DNA of 64,000 bases from Parapristionchus giblindavisi. Its lineage: Eukaryota > Nematoda > Chromadorea > Rhabditida > Diplogasteridae. Position 1 is the first letter of the stretch. Every line of letters starts with the position of its first letter. The notes beneath the pieces were generated by a model that saw nothing but the letters and a program-made list of their open reading frames with translations, had not been told where the DNA came from and did not search any database. Location of the stretch: contig CALSFV010000223.1 of assembly GCA_943737045.1 (NCBI GenBank), positions 496,001 through 560,000 of the forward strand, written 5' to 3'. The position numbers and the translations under genes were made by a program. Of this stretch, positions 45,001 to 52,632 are shown one piece after another.

Positions 45001-48000
45001 GATGCTTGCCACTTATGCTAGTTATAGACTATGCAACGTTATGGCAAAGATTGTAGTTTCCATCAATAGCCAAGTACCAGCGATGCTAGAGTGTTGCCTG
45101 CTTACATGGGAACAGAGAGAAACACGAATTCAATTGGTTGGAAAAACTCGTACCTATGGCGGAAAGAGAGCAAGCATTGCGATAATATTTTCACCGCTTT
45201 TAAAAGACATTGAAGCACAAAACCACACTCGGATATCGCAGAAAAAAAAAAACGTAATCTATGCGCTAACTAAAACGAAAGGATGCAGCGACGATCCATC
45301 GTATTTCGATATTATATTTCCACAGCTGTATCTGCAGATAGGCATACTTTTCGGAGCGGAACAATCATAGGTCGAATAGCTAGGTTATCGGTTTTCAAAA
45401 TCCGGTCAGGGTTTTTCGATTTTTGACAAGCATGGCTCAAATTCCGGTCAGGTTTTTCGATTTCTGTGAGATTTTGGACCAAAATCGGGTCAGGTTTTTC
45501 GATTTTTGTGAAATTTTGGCTCAAAATCCGATCAGGCTTAGTATTTTGTAACATATGTACTTTTCGACCTATGGGAACAATGAGCGTTGCGAGATTGTCT
45601 CCTCATCACATGTGAGCAGAGAGCAACACTAATTCAATGGGTGGTAAGACATTTGCACACTTGCACACATTGCGACAATATTTTCATCGTTTTTAAAAAG
45701 ACACTGAAACGCGAAACTACGTCGCGTACCGACAGAGATTCCAGTTTTCCACATGGAAATGTAAAAAGAACGCGTCAAACTCATTTGCCAGAGCGTTATC
45801 CCACGGTAGGCACCATGGGATAACGCGCTGGAAATCCTCTTAAACGCAATGAATACTAAATTTCTTGAGTTTCATGTCTTTCTCTGTCGGTACCCGATCA
45901 GATTGAGATACTATGCATGTAATATAGTGCAGTATTGAACGAAATCGCATATTATTAAAATCAGTTCTCGTTCTTACTGTACGATAAATAGTCTAACTGT
46001 GAACTGAAATAATAACGGAGTTTTAAAAAAATTTTAATTTCCCCCATTTTTTGTTTACCCACCCGCATTTTTTTGCCGAAAATCTACGTTACCCACCCGC
46101 ATTTTTTGCCCGTGGGATAACCATGGGCCATGTCTGGACAAAATAATATCTCTGATATATGTAATCTGCATCGTTCGGTAATTGCCTTTCATTTCAAACA
46201 TACGAACAAAACCAAACAAGCAATCTAATTTCCTATCCAGCCAGATTGCTGTTTCAATCAATCTAAAACTAACCGACGCCAGCCATCGCGTCCTATCCGC
46301 GGAGATGTACGGCAGGAAGTTGAGCACCGCACACGACGCCGTGTGATTCCTGTACACCGCCAGCGTCTCTCCGTTCTGCAGACTGGTTATCCTGAAACGA
46401 TCGATATCAATCAATAATATATCCCAGCATACCGTATCGTCCTGTCCGTGCTTCCAGTCGCGACCATTCGGTTACAGTACGACACGGAGATGTCGCAGAT
46501 CTCACCGAAATGGCCTCTGAAAAGCGATCGATAATTGGCGAATTTCTGCCAATCAATAAATGATCAAGAGTTTCCAATCAATAAAAGATCAATTACCGTA
46601 CCTTATCGTGAACAGTAGTCGGCCCTTCTCAATGTCCCACACCTTGATCAGATTGTCGTCACTGCCCTGTTATCATCGATTGGTTAAATTCGACGACCAT
46701 AACTACCGTAGCTAGCTAGGACCTACCGTAATCACGCGGGTCTCGCTGCGGTCGAAGGCGATACAGTAGCTGGCGGCGAGATGACCGGAGATTCGGATCT
46801 GTCGATCGATAAGTTCGATCGATCGAGGACCCGGCAGATTGGCGCGTGCTACGGTAGCGCCGAGCTCGCGCGCACGCAACATGCTGAACACGTTATCGAT
46901 TGATTATTATCGATTGGACAGCTCCAGTATTAATTAACTGACAATGAGAGGATAATACGTTTGCTAAGCTTGATAAAGTGTTTTCATTTAAAAAAAATAA
47001 ATAAGTAAAATAATCGAAGTTTTGATTTTTCGCACCGGCATTGTCATTGATAATCAGATAGGAAAGCAAAATACGCGAAACAGCTTGAAGAAGCGCCTAC
47101 AGCCCACGTTAGTTCAAAATACGAAAGAGATGGGAATAGCTGGGCAATAGGGATGCTGAAGACCACTTTACCAAATCTGTGGTGCGCAGCTTGGTGTGTT
47201 TTCATAATAATGAGACGATACTCATTAGTCAGAGCGGCGCACCTCAGACAGGTTTGGTAGCGCGGCGGAGATTGCGACAGAGACAATCATTGGATGCCAT
47301 CGCGCATTCGCATCATCTCTAACTCATCCCACCAAACCCGTCTGGCATCCGCCGCGCCCTCTTTATATTCAATCTTTTTTCTAAAAGCTCTGCCAGAGGT
47401 GGAAAACGGGAATTCATTGGTGCCCTGCTATTACAGAGGCTGAACTAACGTGAGCCGGATCAGTTTAAAAACAATAATGATTAAATGCAAAACGATGAGG
47501 AGGTTATTGTTTGATTGAAGGGGGTATTGATAGATTTTTGCACTCTATTGATTAATTGAGTGGATTTATTGATTGATTCGGGGGGATATATTAATTGATT
47601 TTTGCACTCTATTGATTAATTGGGTTATTGATTTATTGATTGATCCGGTGGATTTATTGATTGATCAGGTGGATTTATTGATTGATTCGGTGTATACTTA
47701 CTGGACAGGCGGTCGATGATGTCGTATGATCGGCAGTGTGCCGCGCACACCCAGATACAGCGGCTCCGGCCTCGAGTCCACCGCTGCAACGACAATACCA
47801 ACATTATGATCTTTGAACCCAGAAGCGACCAAATACAGTGAGATCCTTCCCTCCCTCTCTCGGACCCCCTCGCCTATACGTAATTCGCTCTATCTATTTA
47901 TCACTTGTTGTCACATTTATTCAATGTATGATAAATTAAATTAAATTAAATTACTGTTTTGGCATTGTATGCTTCACGATCCATTCAAATTCACCAGCAT

Positions 48001-50566
48001 TACTAATTTTTTAACACCCAACGTCCAATTTTAAAAATTCAAATATATGCCAGTATTATTCTTATTATCATCATATATTCATATATATCATTTATTATTA
48101 TTATTATTATTATTATTATCATCTTATTATCGTTATTATCCCACCGCCCACTCTCATTTTTATAATCTATTCATAGGTGGGCGCGCGAAAACGAATTCTT
48201 TTTGCGCACAGCCTTGCCTTCCCTTGCGGGGCCTTGCGCATAGCTTTTCCTCGCAAAAATTGGAAAATTTCCAGTCAAATCTGCTAAAAATGGCCATGCG
48301 CATAGCCTTGCCTTACCATTCCCCAGTTTGCGCACTGCCTTTCCCCCAGCGTGCCCACCTATGAATCTATTACATTGTTCTTCAAATGTTGTCACATCTT
48401 TTGATGAATGGTACATAAATAAATCATGATGCCAAACTCACGCGGCTTCCGGTGGAGCGCTGCCTTTCCGCTGACCGCGAGTCGCGGCCGTAGGCCGGCC
48501 ACTGGCGGTGGTACCGCCGCGTCCGACAGCGCGGCCAGCCGCGCCAGCATCGCGGGCAGCAGGTCGGCGTTGGGCACGGAGGCGGAGCGGGGAAAGGGCG
48601 CGAATTGCGAGATCTGCAACAGCGGACACACGTTAGCATATAATATATCAATTTATTTATTTATTTATTTATTATTTATTTATCTACGTTCAACTCAACG
48701 ACGACTGAATATATATTTGTAACAAGTACAAGTTGGTATTCATTCAGCAGACAACCCAACAGTCATTGTGTGTCCCAACAAAAGTCGAGATATCATACAC
48801 TTATCGAAACATGAAATCTCCTGGAACTCTTTTTCGGACGGGTGCGGATAAAGGCACACCCCGAGCTAATTATACTCACCCGCTCCTGTAATACTCTCTC
48901 GCAGACCAATAAGGCGAGAGAGTGTGGACAGAGCGGAGTTTCAAATTAGCTCGGGGTATGTCTTTAACCAATAAATAATAATACGATCTTTAACCAATAA
49001 ATAATAATACGACTTACGTATTCACCGTACGTCTGCCGATGTCGATTGCCGTGGTAGTCAACTCGCTCCGGAACAATCTAAAGATTAAAGATCAAAGATT
49101 AAAAATCAAAGATTTTAGATCAACCCATACATGGGCAGCCTTTGACTGTCAAGCAGGCCTAATGGACGATAGCGGAACGTTTTTCGTGGGTTTTCAATTT
49201 CGATCAACAAGTTTCAGTTCGATCGTTTTCTTGAATGGAGAATCACATCTCTCAGAGACGGAAGAATATGAACTTGCAGAAAGTTCCCCTTGCCACTGAC
49301 TTACTCTTCTGCACTTAGTGCTGATAAGATAAATGTATTATATGGGCAGCCTTTGCCGCTGGAAATTAAAATCGGACAGGCGGGAGGCCAAAATTATATT
49401 TTTGAGCTAATTTTGGCTAAATTGTTTTCATTATGAGTGAAATTTCGGGTGGGATCTTGTCACTAGCGGCAATGCCGCCCACGAACGGATCAACCATTAT
49501 TAATACTATCACAGAATTTATTGAATCAACTATTGATTATAGGTCGAATAGCTGGGTTATCGGTTTTCAAAATCCGGTCAGGTTTTTCGATTTTTGGCAA
49601 ATTTGGCTCAAAATCAGGTCAGGTTTTTCGATTTTTGTAAAATTTTGGCTCAAAATCAGGTCAGGTTTTTCGATTTTTGTGAAATTTTGGCCAAAATCCG
49701 GTCAGACTTGGTATTTTTCGACCTATGCTATTGATTGAAATCACGCAACTTAAAAACCACAACATAACTAATAGAAGGAATCAAAACAATAATCAATCAA
49801 TAAACCAATAATCAACTACCGTACCCTTCGCTGCGTGAGCTCTCGCCGGAGGACCGCGGCAGTGCGTCCGAAAGAGCTTCCCTCGAGCAGTCGTTCAACC
49901 ACGGCGAGAAGTTCTATAATCAAACAAATATTTATTTATTTATTTATTCCATCACATCGTCACAAATAATATAATAATTATAATAATCATCAAATCAATC
50001 AAGTTCTATAAATAAATACTAATTTATTACTAAATCTAAATATTAATATCATTAATATAAATATAATATATTTCAGCTAACTTCTTCCATCTCAACAATA
50101 AATGAACAACGGAAAACAAAACGAACTCGTATCGGCAAAACAATTTCTAAAACTCAGCTAATTTCTAAATGAAAACTGAATCGAAATCAGTTCACCGGTT
50201 TCAAATGAACTGTCCAAAAGTCGCCAAATGAAAAGAAAGAGGCGAGAGAGTGTGTAAAACTAGGACTAGCCGGATTCTCATTTCTTTTCGCAACTTTTGA
50301 ACAAATCATTAGCCACCAATTCTTTCCATCACCCCAACCCGTCAGTTTCCCGCAACAAGCTCATCCTAAATCAGCCAATGTCTGATCGATGGCAGTAATC
50401 TTCATCTAAAGCGTCTCTTACCAAATCTAGCCTGCTCATTAAATGGTTGTTCAGTGTTCTGCTCTGAGGCCATCGTAGACAGAGCCGTCGAGGTCGACGG
50501 TCCGTCCACCGATGACGTCATCGTCGCAGATGACGTCACATCAGGTTCGCCAGATGCGGTAGCCAT
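24210..50566 (-). CDS. BRWD/PHIP-type WD40-bromodomain protein, about 40 exons, with lesions
   Basis: BRWD/PHIP proteins are chromatin-bound, with WD40 repeats, a cryptic Tudor region that reads methylated H3K4, and two bromodomains. Exons (minus strand, 5' to 3'): 50422-50566, 49825-49913, 49018-49077, 48442-48613, 47702-47783, 46727-46883, 46602-46666, 46433-46516, 46274-46391, 41474-41548, 41124-41177, 40947-41012, 40788-40875, 40362-40474, 39981-40097, 39399-39493, 38370-38529, 36326-36409, 35955-36029, 35651-35705, 35290-35357, 35121-35190, 34591-34793, 34126-34302, 33000-33082 (broken), 32361-32464, 32170-32240, 31544-31644, 31321-31455, 30730-30800, 30412-30511, 29806-29903, 29546-29694, 29178-29287, 28480-28605, 27746-27840, 27454-27569, 26862-26915, 25316-25468, 25054-25125, 24595-24686, 24210-24373. 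Phases join throughout except at the broken exon. Total about 1450 codons, shorter than the usual 1800-2300. The last exon may continue to a stop at 24147 or splice to 24094-24113. Confidence 0.85.
24727..24848. mobile_element. Family D MITE (ATAGGTCGAA ends), one monomer
   Basis: Family D ends are CATAGGTCGAATAGCTAGG and TACTTTTCGACCTATG; between them lie 42-bp monomers containing TTTTTCGATTTTTGTGAAAT and CAAAATCCGGTCAGG. This copy has one degenerate monomer and starts CATAGGCCGAAAAGC. Confidence 0.8.
24970..25049. repeat. (ATT)n microsatellite
   Basis: About 26 perfect ATT units in the intron just after the 25054-25125 exon's donor. Long asparagine or leucine open frames across it are artefacts. 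Confidence 0.95.
25547..26376. mobile_element. Family D MITE split by a nested foldback
   Basis: Left part ends TTTTTGGCAAATTTA, right part resumes TTAGCTAAAAATCCGG. Removing 25612-26237 plus one TTA restores a three-monomer family-D element ending TTTTCGACCTATG. Confidence 0.85.
25612..26237. mobile_element. PIF/Harbinger-like foldback, 626 bp, TTA target
   Basis: Inverted ends CAAGGAACCTCTTTTACATT and complement, arms of about 250 bp, TTA on both sides. Trinucleotide TWA duplications are typical of PIF/Harbinger (Tourist) elements. No transposase. Confidence 0.8.
26677..26784. mobile_element. Family D MITE, one monomer
   Basis: CATAGGGTCGAATATCGG to GATTTTCGACCTATG; the shortest complete copy, about 108 bp. 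Confidence 0.8.
27041..27234. mobile_element. Family F MITE (CATACATTTTCGG), 8-bp target duplication
   Basis: Ends CATACATTTTCGGTGCCCTC and complement of the form GAGGGTATGGCAATGTATG, interior TATATAGTGGGTCAAT twice. GTTACGGC flanks both ends exactly, an 8-bp duplication as in hAT elements. It lies in the intron between the two halves of the bromodomain region. Confidence 0.85.
28312..28435. mobile_element. Family D MITE in duplicated intron, copy 1
   Basis: Orthologous to 52107-52229, so it was present before the segmental duplication. Monomer is TTTTTTTGAGATTTTTGTGA with CAAAAACAGGTCAG. Confidence 0.8.
29003..29171. mobile_element. Copy-1-specific insertion duplicating a splice donor
   Basis: ACTCACCGGTAGT and ACTCACCGATAGT flank 169 bp absent from copy 2 (52835-52850). 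The duplicated 13 bp contain the GTGAGT donor of the bromodomain exon, so splicing is preserved. The insert has partly complementary halves (for example TTGTGCTTAGCTATGAC and TATGGCATAACGAACAAGCA). Confidence 0.7.
30990..31275. mobile_element. TIR element with ends GTTACATTTTCAAAACGTG
   Basis: GTTACATTTTCAAAACGTGC and complement near 31240-31270, with an inner inverted pair around TCAAGTGGAAAACCC. A compact hairpin version of the same ends is at 63826-63924. Confidence 0.65.
31686..31893. mobile_element. Family C element, diverged
   Basis: GGTATTTCCAAACTTGAAGT at the left and AAGTTTTGAAATATCAG at the right with internal ACTTAAAGT-type repeats. A near copy is at 63269-63452 in the third fragment. 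Confidence 0.7.
32596..32788. mobile_element. Family E MITE (CATACATGGGC), exact 8-bp duplication
   Basis: Ends CATACATGAGCGGGG and GGCGCCCATGTATG; ATCAACAA flanks both sides exactly. Copy 2 (57165-57180) shows the empty site. Internal GTACCTGGAGCTCGATTCTA is shared with 39104-39298 and 33599-33757. Confidence 0.9.
32800..32996. mobile_element. Family D MITE that truncates a BRWD exon
   Basis: Reverse-oriented family-D copy with three monomers from CATAGGTCGAAAAGTATG to AACCGATAACCTAGCTATTCG. Its right terminus is missing GACCTATG and abuts exon sequence directly, so insertion was followed by a deletion that removed exon tail and donor. Confidence 0.85.
33000..33082 (-). pseudogene. Broken exon in the full-length BRWD-type gene
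   Basis: The exon begins normally (EDDDFGNDLTIDMMDDTVPS) but after PGPS it runs into the family-D MITE at 32800-32996 and meets TAG within six codons. The copy-2 exon (57991-58109) continues for about 14 more codons to a GT donor in phase 2, which is the phase the next exon requires. In copy 1 the tail and donor are gone and no alternative donor in the right phase precedes the stop. Confidence 0.8.
33599..33757. mobile_element. Family E MITE nested in family D
   Basis: CATGCATGGGCTGGGTACC to GTACATGTATG, flanked by GGTCGAAT on both sides (8 bp). The host family-D element is uninterrupted in copy 2 at 58801-58910. Confidence 0.88.
34126..36409 (-). other. BRWD-type gene, acidic/basic linker block
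   Basis: Seven exons encode low-complexity linker: HIESDASLECAWLDRDIM, a helical STADRQQAHSALERAEYD exon, an Arg/Ala-rich exon, the acidic GWDDSDSDDEDYEIGEG exon ending in RERERERREQ, and a Gln/Arg/Glu exon with RRQRRRRREGEDEEEEEE. This is typical of the unstructured region between WD40 and Tudor parts. All but the 35955-36029 exon have a copy at 59091-61591. Confidence 0.8.
35547..35650. mobile_element. MITE family A, copy 1 position
   Basis: AAAGACACACACGTGC, CACTCTCCGCTCTGACAACG and complement GCGTTGCCAGAGCGGAGA, just downstream of the 35651-35705 exon's donor side. Confidence 0.78.
37016..37219. mobile_element. Family D MITE, three monomers, exact 8-bp duplication
   Basis: ATTAGCAC flanks both ends. 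Ends CGTAGGTCGAAAAGTATG and GCTATTCGACCTATG; about 204 bp. Confidence 0.9.
39104..39298. mobile_element. Family E MITE
   Basis: CATACATGGGCGGGGTACC to GGCGCCCATATATG, flanked by CTTATGGT and CTCATGGT (8 bp, one mismatch). Confidence 0.85.
39772..39952. mobile_element. Family F MITE
   Basis: CATACATTTTCGGCGCCCTC to GAGGGTATGAAAATGTATG with TATATAGTGGGTCGAT interior; target duplication not clear. Confidence 0.75.
40521..40684. mobile_element. Family D MITE, two monomers, exact 8-bp duplication
   Basis: TGTAAAAT on both sides; 164 bp, about 42 bp shorter than the three-monomer copies. Confidence 0.9.
41766..42826. mobile_element. Tc1/mariner-like foldback, 1.06 kb
   Basis: Inverted ends TACAGTGTAGCCTAAAAGTC and complement, with TA at both limits; arms of roughly 450 bp including TAGACCTCAGCATAACTTTA and complement. 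The centre (42405-42440) is GATCAAA tandem repeat, the same motif that fills several introns. It lies in the 4.7-kb intron where WD40 exons are expected. Confidence 0.8.
42973..44979. mobile_element. 2-kb foldback element with TTAA ends, copy 2
   Basis: Same family as 20619-22592: outer bases TTAAGAG, arms of about 1 kb, and the same inward open frame in each arm (LDQFENFDFHDPGVMVRKF shared). The two elements differ by scattered substitutions and short indels, so both arms of both copies can be compared. Located in the same intron as the Tc1-like foldback. Confidence 0.85.
45366..45573. mobile_element. Family D MITE, three monomers, exact 8-bp duplication
   Basis: GGAACAAT flanks both ends exactly; 208 bp with three 42-bp monomers. 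Confidence 0.92.
47850..47955 (+). mobile_element. Possible non-LTR retrotransposon 3' end
   Basis: CT-rich sequence ending CAATGTATGATAAATTAAAT with a tandem tail; similar to the 13120-13297 tail. In a BRWD intron, opposite in orientation to the gene. Confidence 0.4.
48172..48363. mobile_element. hAT-like MITE with exact 8-bp duplication
   Basis: Ends CATAGGTGGGC and GCCCACCTATG, interior GCGCATAGC and TTGCGCA repeats, flanked by AATCTATT on both sides. The terminal CATA and the 8-bp duplication resemble families D, E and F. Confidence 0.88.
48852..48967. mobile_element. MITE family A, complete
   Basis: AAAGGCACACCCCGAGC to AGCTCGGGGTATGTCTTTAA; outer 17 bases complementary. In BRWD intron 3. 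Confidence 0.8.
49538..49727. mobile_element. Family D MITE, three monomers, exact 8-bp duplication
   Basis: CTATTGAT on both sides; first base changed to T (TATAGGTCG). A short deletion removes part of the TTGTAACATAC end. Confidence 0.9.
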
Positions 50567-51681
50567 TCGATCAGTTTATGTCCAATTTCAAGTCTAATAA
50601 TCAATCAATAATCTCTGTTTACAGTACTCCAACCCCTACAGTATATCGCTTCGCTTCGAGATATCTCATCGAGGGTTGAATCAACCTCTTGATTGATCGA
50701 TAAATCAATAATCTATACCGCTTTATCGAGAACATAGGGAGCAACACGATGATAGAGAGTAAAAGACGCGACTAGCATGATGGGAGAAACAGGGGGAGGA
50801 TACGGTAACTTGGATGACCGCTCACCGTTAAAATTGCACATAACATTAAAAGAAGATGATGTTGCAAAACACTATGTGCTTGGTGTTCTTATCAAGTCAA
50901 ATAAAAAGCACTATCTGAGAGAATTCAATAACTGGAATATTTTTTGGTATCGATGAAAAATGAATTTTCTGTTTTATGTGTGATAATTACAGGCTCCATG
51001 AGTGAAGTACACTGGTACTTGGAAATTGCTTCCAATTGAAAATTCGCTTCAGGGGGTGACCACACAACGATTTGGCGCCTTTTCCTAAAAGGTTTATTTC
51101 GATGCCAATCGATGCGGGAGTGGGTGCAATGGACTCCTTGGCTAATTCTAAGAAACTATTGTCCAGTGGAGTTTTTTGATCAATGATCAACGAACGCCGG
51201 AATCGGGAATTTTCGAAAAATATTTCACATTTAATTAATTTTCACTGGTTCACCATAACAAGCCTACAACTTTTTATTTGCTCAATCGCTTCTACATATC
51301 ATAACACAGCTTCAGTTTAAAAATCATAATTTTAAAAAAATACATATTTTGTGAAAACATCGTTTTTATAACGAAAATCGTAATTATGGTGTGCACCTAC
51401 AGTAATCCCAAATCGGTTAATTTGGAAATTTGGTAGTTGTAAACATATTTCACCGCTGTTCTTGACATGACTTAGGTATACGACTACTCCTCGTCTTCGG
51501 AGTGCATCTATTCCCAGGTGCTGATTTCGCTGAAAATTGACATTTTTCGTAAATTGATCATTATTCCGTTGTTTGTTATTCATTATCGATAAAAATTGGA
51601 TCGCTATACCATAGTATCATCTATACAAACATACTAAAAAATGAAGAGAAACGATTGACTTTGAATAAAGTTATTGCGCCA
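50567..51681. other. Upstream region of the BRWD-type gene
   Basis: About 1.1 kb between the gene's ATG and the breakpoint of copy 2. It is AT-rich with TACNGTA motifs near 50620-50645 and 50800, and a segment (50818-50920) whose complement recurs at 17100-17210. No gene seen; it should contain the promoter. Confidence 0.4.
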
Positions 51682-52106
51682 TACCATCCACAAAAGATCG
51701 AGCAACGTTATTGTGAAATTGTTAGTGGGTCGTTTTTCAAGCTTACAGCTACTAAAAGTTTTCCCATTAAAATATCAATCAACAACATCGGGCGCAGATA
51801 TATTAATATTATTATTATTAATCCAACTGCAACCAGTAAGTGCTCCAACAAAAGACCCATTTACCCCGATTCACCGATATTTCACCGGGATTGAAAAAAA
51901 ATTGCAACACTTTAAAATGAGATGAAACTCGAAATCGGCGAGTGTCCAAGTTTTAACAAAACAACTAGAAATCGCCTGGCAAAACTGTGAAGTTCCCCGG
52001 TTTGAAACAATCATTTTACAATGTCAGCCTCCCAGTCCTACAGGTTTTCATTGTACCCTCTTTAGTCACTGATCCTATGATTTCTTTCACCGCTCTCTGT
52101 TTATTG

Positions 52107-52229
52107 TCATAGGTCGAATAGCTAGGTTATCGGTTTTCAAAAGCCGGTCAATTTTTTTGAGATTTTTGTGAAATCTTGGCTCAAAAACAGGTCAGACTTA
52201 GTACATTGTAACATACTTTTCGACCTATG
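52107..52229. mobile_element. Family D MITE in duplicated intron, copy 2
   Basis: Orthologue of 28312-28435; better preserved ends CATAGGTCGAATAGCTAGG and TTTTCGACCTATG. Confidence 0.85.
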
Positions 52230-52496
52230 AGATAAATAAATAAATAGATAAATAAACATAAATCCTCACTTGGCATACGTCACGACGGCCTCGACGAGTA
52301 CGCGCGAGTTGCGCACGATGCAGCTGTGCTCCTCGTTGAACTCCTTCGCGCTGACCGCGATGTGACGAACGTCCTGGAGGAGGGCACGAAGGCGACTGTA
52401 ATGAGAGAGGGATACGGTAGTGTAGGTCGGGATTACGGTAGAATGAGAAGCCATTCCTACCAATGTATATTGAATCATGCATATTCATACTCTCAT

Positions 52497-52632
52497 ACAT
52501 ACATTTTCGGTACCCTCGCCGTTTATTTTTATATAGTGAGTCAACAAAAACAAATATTTTTTATCAAGTGGTCTAAAATGGGCCTTATATAGTGGGTCAA
52601 TCCTCGCACTGCGAGGGTATGGCAATGTATGC
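52497..52632. mobile_element. Family F MITE
   Basis: CATACATTTTCGGTACCCTC to GGTATGGCAATGTATG, flanked by CTCTCATA and CTCTCACA (8 bp, one mismatch). Copy-2-specific relative to 28620-28700. Confidence 0.8.

Larger units (their letters stand above)
39399..46883 (-). other. BRWD-type gene, WD40 block
   Basis: Recognisable blades: GHLAASYCIAFDRSETRVIT plus GSDDNLIKVWDIEKGRLLF, then GHFGEICDISVSYCNRMVAT, then a third beginning ITSLQNGETLAVYRNHTA, then GTVDSLVWAHRGLSFVSGSN plus VWRFQYNQWKPTIL, then VAMVCWSTDDSRIITSGSDF, then GHSDMPFHILAHPIHENMIL plus MWDVFSGQQLRRWTN and VDRIGRFSVFGLGSNY. About 80 residues expected between the third and fourth are absent; that place is a 4.7-kb intron full of transposons. 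Confidence 0.8.
47702..50566 (-). other. BRWD-type gene, N-terminal block with LisH-like motif
   Basis: The start MATASGEPDVTSSATM leads into ELLAVVERLLEGSSFGRTAA, which aligns with the LisH-like segment of BRWD/PHIP, then VDYHGNRHRQTYGEY, matching the family motif around DW-x-GN-x-H-x-RTY. Exon 4 (ISQFAPFPRSASVPNADLLP) corresponds to the conserved HLLQICQRLGPLL region, more diverged. These exons have no counterpart in the duplicated copy. Confidence 0.8.

Noticed and set aside
45002..45370. 122-codon plus-strand open frame in the large BRWD intron
   Set aside because: Part matches a dispersed repeat also at 41650-41760 and 45580-45650; no recognisable protein.
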